Of a stretch of 42,586 nt of DNA, positions 1 through 6,210 are shown piece after piece; the stretch's first letter is position 1, and every line of letters starts with the position of its first letter. The stretch is from an uncultured Christensenellaceae bacterium (GTDB lineage Bacteria; Bacillota; Clostridia; Christensenellales; UBA3700). The stretch is from assembly GCA_944376205.1 (NCBI GenBank), contig CALWBV010000012.1, positions 1 through 42,586 on the forward strand, written 5' to 3'. The position numbers were made by a program, and so were the translations under genes. A model generated the notes under the pieces. It had not been told where the DNA came from. It searched no databases and saw only the letters and a list, made by a program, of their open reading frames with translations.

Positions 1-71
1 CGACGGGGCAGGGAGACCGCCGGTTGCGCCTCGCATCGACCGATTTTGAGGCGAATAAAATAAAATATCCG

Positions 72-100
72 TTGACTAACGCACCCGTGCGTATTAAAAT
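72..100 (+). promoter_or_regulatory. promoter with palindromic spacer
   Basis: TTGACT (72-77), a 17-base spacer and TAAAAT (95-100) form a good sigma-A promoter ahead of the truncated transporter gene. The spacer holds the inverted repeat ACGCAC-cc-GTGCGT (79-92), a plausible repressor operator because binding there would block the polymerase. The repressor is unknown. Confidence 0.6.
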
Positions 101-143
101 CTTATTAAAAGCATTGCGCCGATACGGCGAGCGAGGGAAGATC

Positions 144-422
144 ATGAGCGACAGCAACGGCAAGTCCACCAACCTCAAACAGAAGATCAAAGAGCTTCCT
201 CAGGCGATCAAGGTCTTTTGGAAGACGCCTCCCAAGGGCAGGTATCTCAATTTGAAGGAGATATTGTGTTTCAGCGGCAGCGCGTTCGGTATGAGTACCA
301 TCGTCACGGTCGTGTCGGGGCTCATCACCGCAACGCAGATCCCGACGATCTACAACTTCAACGTCATACACGGCGCATGGATATGTCTAATCTCCACCAA
401 ACGCAAACAAAGTCGAACCTGA
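144..422 (+). pseudogene. 5' fragment of a membrane transporter gene (MFS/GPH-like), truncated
   Basis: The frame starts at ATG 144 behind an AGGGAAG ribosome binding site. It encodes a basic N-terminus followed by a hydrophobic stretch (about residues 45-80, with AFGMSTIVTVVSGLITATQ) that resembles the first membrane segment of sugar:cation symporters of the MFS/GPH kind. After about residue 82 the hydrophobic sequence stops, and the frame ends in a polar tail (STKRKQSRT) that overlaps a terminator. A full transporter would need roughly 450 residues, and the rest is not found anywhere in this window. The break at about 385-395 coincides with the start of AT-rich DNA, so I read it as the left edge of an insertion or replacement. 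The family assignment is weak because so little of the protein remains. Confidence 0.55.
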
Positions 423-438
423 TTTTGTTTGCTTTTTT
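403..438 (+). terminator. intrinsic terminator
   Basis: GCAAACAAA (403-411) pairs perfectly with TTTGTTTGC (424-432), followed by TTTTTT. It lies inside the 3' end of the truncated transporter frame, which supports the idea that this frame was fused to foreign downstream sequence. Confidence 0.7.
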
Positions 439-470
439 ATTTCCTATTGCAAGAGAGCGACAATAATAAA

Positions 471-502
471 GGCAATCCAATTGTTAGTTGGGTTGCCTTT
501 TG
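471..502 (+). terminator. second intrinsic terminator
   Basis: GGCAATCCAA (471-480) pairs with TTGGGTTGCC (488-497) with one G-U pair, followed by TTTT. With the terminator just upstream it insulates the island from the truncated gene's promoter. Confidence 0.7.
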
Positions 503-535
503 CCTATATGGATAATATTAGTACATTTAAGTAAG

Positions 536-796
536 TCAAAGAGTATCCACAATAGCGAGATATTTATTTTGCATACTTTTTCTTCTTCTCCGTATATAGC
601 AGTTTAGTGTTTCTTTTTCGCCTTTGTTAAGTTTTGGTTTTCTCATTATCTTATCGTAATTAGCATACATTCTATGTAGTTGTTTATGTTGGCACATAAA
701 CTACTTTAACGATTGCAGAGCAAGCAATTCTCCCATACGCATAACATTGTCAGGAGATATTATCTCCTCAATTACCTCATAATATTGCACAATTAT
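536..796 (-). pseudogene. decayed small reading frame, unknown family
   Basis: On the minus strand one frame reads as protein-like sequence (including YYEVIEEIISPDNVMRMGEL), meets TAG at 703-701, and resumes in the same frame two codons later with an ATG at 697 for 53 more codons (rich in Lys and Arg) to a stop at 536. An upstream TAA at 799-797 closes the other side. The composition, with acidic then basic helices, looks more like real coding sequence than chance, but I cannot name the family. It is probably the eroded 3' end of an older gene. A short 53-residue protein starting at 697 cannot be excluded, although no good ribosome binding site precedes it. Confidence 0.3.
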
Positions 797-1001
797 TTAT
801 AGAATTCTTCAAAAATTATGTTAATTGTCATACATATGTGTTACTTTCTTGATGTTTTTACTGTATTTTAAATAAATAAAATTTAGACTACAATGCTATT
901 TATTATAAATGCATATAATTTGTTAAATATTTTCCGTATTACCTCAAGCATAAATAGTTACTAATCTATATGAGTATAAATAAGAGATTAAGGGTTATAT
1001 A
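797..1001. other. AT-rich non-coding stretch
   Basis: About 200 bases of very AT-rich sequence with stops in all frames lie before the island promoter. I see no RNA gene or clear repeat here. Confidence 0.5.
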
Positions 1002-1030
1002 TTGACAAACTAATAGATTTAATTTATAAT
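1002..1030 (+). promoter_or_regulatory. perfect consensus promoter of the island operon
   Basis: TTGACA (1002-1007), exactly 17 bases, then TATAAT (1025-1030). Transcription should begin near 1037, leaving a leader of only about 22 nt that contains a run of eight G. No operator is obvious, so expression may be strong unless regulated elsewhere. Confidence 0.85.
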
Positions 1031-1058
1031 ATAATATTATATTAGGGGGGGGATTTTT

Positions 1059-1610
1059 ATAAACATTTTTGAATATTATCAAAAAGCTTTTTTTTCAAAT
1101 CATGATATTGATACAAATTATTATATTGCTGCATGTTATAGTTTTGGATATATAGTCCCGAAAAATATAGATAAAGCGATAGAGTATTACGAATTAGGCG
1201 TTAAACAGCAAAATGCCAAATGCAAATATGGACTTGCAATACTTTATACCAAAACAGATGATAAAGAAAAAAAAGCTATTTCAAGTCAATTTTTCAAAGA
1301 AGCGTTTTGTCCAATATTAGAAGCTGCAAATCAAGGAGATAGTATTTGTCAACGAATGTTAAGTTGTTATTATCTTTTTGGAGATAGAGGTGTTGGGAAA
1401 GATGCAGATAGTGCTATAAACTGGCTTATAGCTAGTGCTAAAAACGGAGATTTGATAGCGCAACAAAATTTAGCACACTGCTATGAAACCGGAACGATTT
1501 TAAAGAAAGATGTAAATCTTGCAATTTTTTGGTATAATGAATCTGCTAAACAAGGCAACGTCGTTGCTTTAACAAAAATCCAAGAATTAAGAGGGAAAAA
1601 TGCTAAATAG
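1059..1610 (+). CDS. Sel1-like repeat protein, apparent AUA start
   Basis: About 183 residues with Sel1/TPR-like helical repeats: AACYSFGYIVPKNIDKAIEYY, YYLFGDRGVGKDADSAINW and CYETGTILKKDVNLAIFWY share the A-x-x-x-Y-x-x-G-x-x-x-x-x-D-x-x-x-A-x-x-W/Y pattern. Such solenoids usually mediate protein contacts. No signal peptide is seen. The frame is open from 1035, but its first ATG is at 1356, inside the repeats, and no GTG or TTG lies earlier. The G-rich SD at 1044-1052 is six bases before ATA at 1059, which I take as the start; ATT at 1065 is the alternative. It is the first gene of the island operon and overlaps the next gene by 11 bases. A sequencing error near the G run would be another explanation. 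Confidence 0.7.
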   Translation: MNIFEYYQKAFFSNHDIDTNYYIAACYSFGYIVPKNIDKAIEYYELGVKQQNAKCKYGLAILYTKTDDKEKKAISSQFFKEAFCPILEAANQGDSICQRMLSCYYLFGDRGVGKDADSAINWLIASAKNGDLIAQQNLAHCYETGTILKKDVNLAIFWYNESAKQGNVVALTKIQELRGKNAK

Positions 1611-2568
1611 ATTTAAATTTGAAAATCATCCTAACTATATGATTAAAAAGCCATTTATATTATACATTGATAGATATGGCTATATATATCCAGATTGTAA
1701 GGTATATAAATCAGCGCCAATATGTCATATTTTAGATAAGGACACAACAACAAAAATTAACAATAAAGTCTTTGGTGACGGGCAAACAGGTATTTTTAAT
1801 ATGATTACTGTTGAATTTAGCAGTATTTGTCATGCAAATTGCATTTATTGTTTTCAAAATGATTCCCACAAAAATGATAAATACTTATATTATAATGAAG
1901 TTTTTAAACTCTTGAATAATTTGAAATCATATTGGTATTTTTTCTCTGGAGGTGAAATACTAGTTCAAAATGATTCAATGCAGTTTATTAAAGACTTTAA
2001 AATTCAAAATCCTGAAGCATGGGTGCATTTGAAAACAAATGGAAATGCTAGTTTAGATAAAATTGATTTTGTTAATAATTATTGTGATTCAATAATGGTT
2101 TCGTTCAATGGGTTTTCAAATGCTACATATAGCACAATTATGGGATTAGATATAGAATTGACAAAAGAATTTTGTAAACATATTAAGCAATGTGGCAAAA
2201 TAAATTTGGGATTAAAATTATTAAACTCTCCTTTGACAATCGCTGAAACGCCGGAATTCTTGAATTGGGCTTTATCTTTAGACGCAAAATGTATTTGTAT
2301 TCAATTGGCATATAATTATGAGCTCGATAAGTTTGGTAAAAACATAAGATATAAATGCATTTTGTCTGAAAAGCAGTCTTCAATTTATTGGAGTAATGTG
2401 TACGATAGAATATCCTTAAGATGTAAAAAAATATTAAAAAAATATTTATCAGAGATAAATATGGGAAGTAAATATTTAGCTGCAGATAAAGAGTTATTCG
2501 ATTATTTAAATCTAGATAATGATTATACACATTTATTTAGAACAGATGGGGTGTATATAATTGAATAA
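1600..2568 (+). CDS. radical SAM protein without SPASM domain
   Basis: 322 residues. The Cys77-x3-Cys81-x2-Cys84 motif (CHANCIYC) binds the [4Fe-4S] cluster that cleaves S-adenosylmethionine, and FFSGGEIL supplies the SAM-contacting GGE motif. About 60 residues precede the core (FILYIDRYGYIYPDC). No Cys-rich C-terminal cluster is present, so auxiliary iron-sulfur clusters are unlikely. The gene starts inside the end of the Sel1 gene, indicating translational coupling. The substrate is unknown; the neighbours suggest modification of a nonulosonate-like sugar or of a peptide. Codons are AT-rich like the rest of the island. Confidence 0.8.
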   Translation: MLNRFKFENHPNYMIKKPFILYIDRYGYIYPDCKVYKSAPICHILDKDTTTKINNKVFGDGQTGIFNMITVEFSSICHANCIYCFQNDSHKNDKYLYYNEVFKLLNNLKSYWYFFSGGEILVQNDSMQFIKDFKIQNPEAWVHLKTNGNASLDKIDFVNNYCDSIMVSFNGFSNATYSTIMGLDIELTKEFCKHIKQCGKINLGLKLLNSPLTIAETPEFLNWALSLDAKCICIQLAYNYELDKFGKNIRYKCILSEKQSSIYWSNVYDRISLRCKKILKKYLSEINMGSKYLAADKELFDYLNLDNDYTHLFRTDGVYIIE

Positions 2569-2593
2569 ATAACTACGGTTAGTGGAGGTAAGT

Positions 2594-4021
2594 ATGTCTG
2601 ATATAATATTTTGTGGTGATCATTTCGGCTCATTATCACAATGTATAACATTATTACATAATCATAAAGAAAGTAAAATTTTTTATCTTATTTCCGCTAA
2701 TGATGATATGTTGTTGGACATATTAAATAAAATGCAATCGGAAAATTTATTTGAAATAATATTGTTTGATTATAGATTGTATGCTGATATACAAAATGCT
2801 GAAAAAATTTCTAATAACATTTGCGAATACTTTCAGATGTTGTTAAAAGAAAAAAATATTGACATTAATAAAGTTGATGAAATATTTGTATCAAATAGTG
2901 GTACTTATTGCAGTTTCGAAATTTTTTTAATGTTAGTTGGTAAAGAATATACATTAGTTGAGTTTTCTCAAAATGAATTTTATGATCGTCGCTTATTATA
3001 TACTATTGAACAGTATAAGAGTATATCAACAGCATACAAAGAATTAATAACAAGTTTAGGCGCTGTAATAGGGAATAACAAATTTTGCAAACGTCATATC
3101 TATATTAAAGGCTCAAAAATAGACCATACTTTACCCGGAAAAATTTCGGTTGTAGATTTTTCTAAAAAGCTAAAACTGTTACCTATCGAATATAAGAGAA
3201 AAATATTAAATGTATATTCGCAAAATTTATGCAAACAAATAAATGACATGGAAGTTCTGTTATTAACAAATTCAGAGAGTTTAACAAAAAAAGCACTAAG
3301 CAATGCAAATAATTATGTAGCAAAAACAATTGCCCCATATACCATTTTAATGGATATTATACATTGTAATACAAATGACTTTGTAATAAAACCACATCCA
3401 TATGGCAATTTTGATTTTGAAACATATTTTGATAAGGCAACAATAATTAATAAGGCTTTTCCAATAGAATTTGTTTGTTTGATTAAGAAAAAAATTAAAC
3501 AAGCCATTTCTATAGAAACTAGTGCTACAGAAAAAATTTCAAATATCATTGTAGATAATATAAAATTAAGCAGATTTTTTATGTTGTATATACATGAAAT
3601 AATTGATTTATATTGTATTATAAAAATGATAGATATATTAAAATTAAGGAAAGTATATTTAATTTCTTCGCATGCAGAAAGCTTAATGCAGATAGTGAAT
3701 TTGATGGCGAAAACATATATTAAGAATAAATCAAATATTGTTTTAGTGAATCCATCGCAATATAAGTCCAATGAAATTTTAGGCAAAGGTATTCTAATAT
3801 TGACTTTAGAAAAAAATATTTGTATAAATTATAAACTAAATCCTCTAAAATTATTTTTTATTAGGAAACAAATAGACAATGATTCAACTATTAGTAACGG
3901 TACAAATAAGGCATATATTTTAAATGATTATTATAATGAACTAATTTATAAATATAAAAACAAACATATTTTTTATTACAGTAAAATTCAAGTCGAGGTA
4001 AAATCATTATTGGAGGTTTAG
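2594..4021 (+). CDS. sialyltransferase-like (GT52/polysialyltransferase-type) protein
   Basis: 475 residues, starting at ATG 2594 behind TGGAGG (a GTG twelve bases earlier is in frame but lies within the SD). The N-terminal half alternates short beta strands and helices as in GT-B folds. The segment VIKPHPYGNFDFETYF, followed by a Pro-Ile-Glu stretch and a Ser/Thr pair, resembles the HP and S motifs of bacterial sialyl- and polysialyltransferases that use CMP-sugars. The usual D/E-D/E-G motif is not clear, and an extra C-terminal region of about 150 residues is not explained. It sits two bases upstream of a cytidylyltransferase gene that would make a CMP-sugar donor, which is the best support for the call. 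No membrane segment is seen. Acceptor unknown. Confidence 0.5.
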   Translation: MSDIIFCGDHFGSLSQCITLLHNHKESKIFYLISANDDMLLDILNKMQSENLFEIILFDYRLYADIQNAEKISNNICEYFQMLLKEKNIDINKVDEIFVSNSGTYCSFEIFLMLVGKEYTLVEFSQNEFYDRRLLYTIEQYKSISTAYKELITSLGAVIGNNKFCKRHIYIKGSKIDHTLPGKISVVDFSKKLKLLPIEYKRKILNVYSQNLCKQINDMEVLLLTNSESLTKKALSNANNYVAKTIAPYTILMDIIHCNTNDFVIKPHPYGNFDFETYFDKATIINKAFPIEFVCLIKKKIKQAISIETSATEKISNIIVDNIKLSRFFMLYIHEIIDLYCIIKMIDILKLRKVYLISSHAESLMQIVNLMAKTYIKNKSNIVLVNPSQYKSNEILGKGILILTLEKNICINYKLNPLKLFFIRKQIDNDSTISNGTNKAYILNDYYNELIYKYKNKHIFYYSKIQVEVKSLLEV

Positions 4022-4023
4022 AA

Positions 4024-4698
4024 ATGATAAAAGCATTAATAGCTGTAAGAAGCGGTTCTGAAAGGGTTCTAAACAAGAATATACGCCCTTTTGCAGGACG
4101 TAGTCTGTTAGAATATAAAATATTACAGCTTAAAAGAATAAAGGCTATTGAAGGGATAGTTGTAAATTCTAATAGTGAAGAAATGCTTACAATGGCAAAG
4201 TTACTGGGATGTGAAACAGTCAAAAGAGATGAATATTATGCCACATCAAAATGCTCTATGAGTGAAGTATATGCAAATATGGCAGAAAATTTTGAAGGAG
4301 ATATAATCGTATATTGTAACGTAACAAATCCGATTATCAAAGATAGTAGCATTGAAAAAGCAATTGCCATATATAAAGAACTAAACAATGATGCATTTTC
4401 AGTTAATTCAGTTAATATAATAAAAGAATTTCTTTATTTAAAAGAAAAGCCGTTAAATTATGATCCTTCCAATCAACCTAGAAGCCAAGAGTTACCAGAA
4501 ATTAAGGCATTAAACTTTGCTGTAAATGTAATATCTAAAGAAAGAATGATACAGTGCAAAAATATAGTGAGTAACAATCCATATTTTTTATCTATATCTG
4601 AGGAGGAGTCTATTGATATAGATACTCCATATGATTTTAATATTGCAGAACATCTTTTTAATAAACTTATACTAAACAAAAAATGCAAATATTTTTAG
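4024..4698 (+). CDS. acylneuraminate/nonulosonate cytidylyltransferase family protein
   Basis: 224 residues. The N-terminal AVRSGSERVLNKNIRPFAG matches the nucleotide-binding signature of CMP-sialic acid, CMP-pseudaminate and CMP-KDO synthetases (R-x-G-S-x-R-x-x-x-K-N). CNVTNPIIKDSSIEKAI corresponds to the family's sugar-binding loop, and SIDIDTPYDFNIAE is the usual C-terminal metal/dimer region. The predicted reaction is CTP plus a nonulosonic acid giving CMP-sugar and pyrophosphate. The SD GGAGG lies at the end of the upstream gene. The window has no sugar synthase, epimerase or NeuB homologue, so the sugar would have to come from elsewhere in the genome. Confidence 0.8.
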   Translation: MIKALIAVRSGSERVLNKNIRPFAGRSLLEYKILQLKRIKAIEGIVVNSNSEEMLTMAKLLGCETVKRDEYYATSKCSMSEVYANMAENFEGDIIVYCNVTNPIIKDSSIEKAIAIYKELNNDAFSVNSVNIIKEFLYLKEKPLNYDPSNQPRSQELPEIKALNFAVNVISKERMIQCKNIVSNNPYFLSISEEESIDIDTPYDFNIAEHLFNKLILNKKCKYF

Positions 4699-4742
4699 TA
4701 TAATATAAGTATAATTTTCTTAATATTAGGAGTTAATAAAAC

Positions 4743-5213
4743 ATGGAAATTAGAACAGCTAATATAGAAGATGTTAATGAAATTTTAATGTTAACAAATA
4801 TGGTAGCTGATATGCATGGTTATGCTAGACAAGATATTTTGAGGAAAAAACCTAGACATATCAATAGAAAAAAATTATTGTTGATGATTAATTCTGAAAA
4901 TCACATACAACTTGTTGCTGAAATTAATAAAAAAATAGTTGGTGTAATGTTATGTAGTATTAAATATTATAAAAATGATCCAAAGTATAAGAATTGCAAG
5001 TATTTAAGCATAGAGGATACATGTGTTAAACCAAAATATAGAAGAATGAAGATAGGCAGCCTATTTATAGAGTATATAAAAAAACTTGCTAACAAATTAA
5101 ATTGCTCATTTATTCAAACTAATGTATGGTCATTCAATAAAGAATCAAAAAATTTCTTTGAAAACAATGGATTTATAATAAAAAGTTATTTAATGGAGTT
5201 AAAATCAGAATGA
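4743..5213 (+). CDS. GNAT family N-acetyltransferase
   Basis: 156 residues covering a complete GNAT fold. EIRTANIEDVNEILMLTN is the typical first strand and helix, and DTCVKPKYRRMKIGSLFIEY carries the acetyl-CoA pyrophosphate-binding motif A (V-x-x-x-Y-R-x-x-x-I-G). FFENNGF ends the domain as usual. It has a TAGGAG ribosome binding site and overlaps the next gene in ATGA. In this context it may acetylate a sugar, but peptide or antibiotic acetylation is equally possible from sequence alone. Confidence 0.8.
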   Translation: MEIRTANIEDVNEILMLTNMVADMHGYARQDILRKKPRHINRKKLLLMINSENHIQLVAEINKKIVGVMLCSIKYYKNDPKYKNCKYLSIEDTCVKPKYRRMKIGSLFIEYIKKLANKLNCSFIQTNVWSFNKESKNFFENNGFIIKSYLMELKSE

Positions 5214-6004
5214 ATAAGGAAATTGCTAAAGTTAAGAAATATTATGATGAAGGAGATGAAGAATTACGTTTTTCAGATCCTAGGAAAAAAATCGAATATA
5301 TTAACACATGTGAAATAGTAAAAAAATATTTGCCTATTCAAGGTGAAATTTTAGATTGTGCATGTGGAACAGGTGCTTATATTGAATTTTTAATGCAAAA
5401 TAACAACAAGGTTTATGCCTCTGATTTATCAGATAGAAATATTGCAATAGTAACGGATAGATTTGGGCAGCATAATAATTTAATAATAAGAAATGATAAT
5501 GCTCTAGACCTTTCTGTTTATCCAGATAATAAATTTGATTTGATATTATGTATGGGACCTTTTTATCATTTAAAATCAGATTTACTTAAAAAATGTATGC
5601 AAGAATGCATAAGAGTGCTAAAAAAGGATAGTATTGCGGTTTGTGCGTATATGCCAAGACAATTTGTAATGTGGAATTTGATAAATAATCCTGTCTATAA
5701 AATATCATTTGAAGAAGTGATGGGTTTGGCCGAAAATGGCTATTTGAAGAGTCGACAGAGTGGATTTTGGGGATGTTCATATTTTTCAACGCCACAAGAA
5801 ATGTTAGATATAGCCAATCAATTTGAAGTGGAAGTTGTCGAACACTGTAGTGTTGATTTAGAATTAGGAAACTTTTATGATAAAGTAAAGGATTTATCTA
5901 ATGAAGAGCTGGAAGTATTAAGAAAATATATTTTAAAACATTCATCTAATAAATATTGTTTGGCCTCTTCCAAACATAATTTATTGATAATAAAAAAATT
6001 ATAA
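5210..6004 (+). CDS. class I SAM-dependent methyltransferase
   Basis: 264 residues. ILDCACGTGAYIEFL is SAM-binding motif I, VYASDLSDRNI motif II, and FDLILCMGPFYHLKSD motif IV, all of the Methyltransf_11/UbiE-like fold. The start overlaps the acetyltransferase stop by four bases, so the two are translationally coupled. The target is unknown. It is the last large gene before the small peptide gene, so it could tailor either the sugar route or the peptide. Confidence 0.8.
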   Translation: MNKEIAKVKKYYDEGDEELRFSDPRKKIEYINTCEIVKKYLPIQGEILDCACGTGAYIEFLMQNNNKVYASDLSDRNIAIVTDRFGQHNNLIIRNDNALDLSVYPDNKFDLILCMGPFYHLKSDLLKKCMQECIRVLKKDSIAVCAYMPRQFVMWNLINNPVYKISFEEVMGLAENGYLKSRQSGFWGCSYFSTPQEMLDIANQFEVEVVEHCSVDLELGNFYDKVKDLSNEELEVLRKYILKHSSNKYCLASSKHNLLIIKKL

Positions 6005-6054
6005 ATTCAAATTTGCTTCAAGATAGTGTGAAATAAAAATAGGAGGAAAATTTT

Positions 6055-6132
6055 ATGAAGAAATACATTTTTACAAGTGCAATTTCAAAGTTGAGTGATA
6101 AAAAAGTAATAAGATTTAAATGGTGTACCTGA
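6055..6132 (+). CDS. 25-residue peptide, candidate RiPP precursor
   Basis: ATG at 6055 has an ideal AGGAGG site (6041-6046) with eight bases between. The product begins MKKYIFTSAISKLSDKK and ends VIRFKWCT. It is basic and carries one Trp and one Cys in the last three residues (Trp23, Cys24), a natural place for crosslinking. It lies directly upstream of a radical SAM/SPASM enzyme with an RRE-like N-terminus, the standard position for a precursor peptide. A small inverted repeat (GGTGTA-cctga-TACACC, 6122-6138) straddles the stop codon. There is no double-glycine leader site and no transporter gene nearby. The call rests on RBS, position and composition, not on homology; a chance short frame is the alternative. 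Confidence 0.5.
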   Translation: MKKYIFTSAISKLSDKKVIRFKWCT

Positions 6133-6138
6133 TACACC
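6122..6138 (+). other. small hairpin at the peptide stop codon
   Basis: GGTGTA (6122-6127) pairs with TACACC (6133-6138) around a five-base loop that contains the TGA. No T run follows, so it is not a terminator. It could stabilise the peptide mRNA or lower the expression of the enzyme relative to its peptide. Confidence 0.4.
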
Positions 6139-6210
6139 TCAACATAATAAATATAGTATATAATTAATATCAAACACACTATCTTGAAGTTTTTAATTAA
6201 GGAGAAATAT

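Larger units (their letters stand above)
6016..6189. repeat. 174-bp segment bounded by a perfect 15-bp inverted repeat
   Basis: CTTCAAGATAGTGTG at 6016-6030 recurs as its exact reverse complement at 6175-6189. The segment encloses the whole peptide gene with its RBS. A reverse-strand promoter-like pair, TTGATA and TATTAT with 18 bases between, lies in its right part and would face the downstream enzyme if the segment were inverted. No target-site duplication or recombinase gene is visible, so an invertible element, a small transposon remnant and an RNA-pairing element all remain possible. Confidence 0.7.

Noticed and set aside
2582..2593. GTG 2582 as start of the sialyltransferase-like gene
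   Set aside because: This codon overlaps the TGGAGG ribosome binding site that serves ATG 2594.
6016..6189. Miniature transposon (MITE) as explanation of the inverted repeat
   Set aside because: No target duplication is visible at the flanks (AATTTG on the left, TTTTTA on the right) and the interior holds a gene with a good RBS. Not excluded, but less likely than a functional element.
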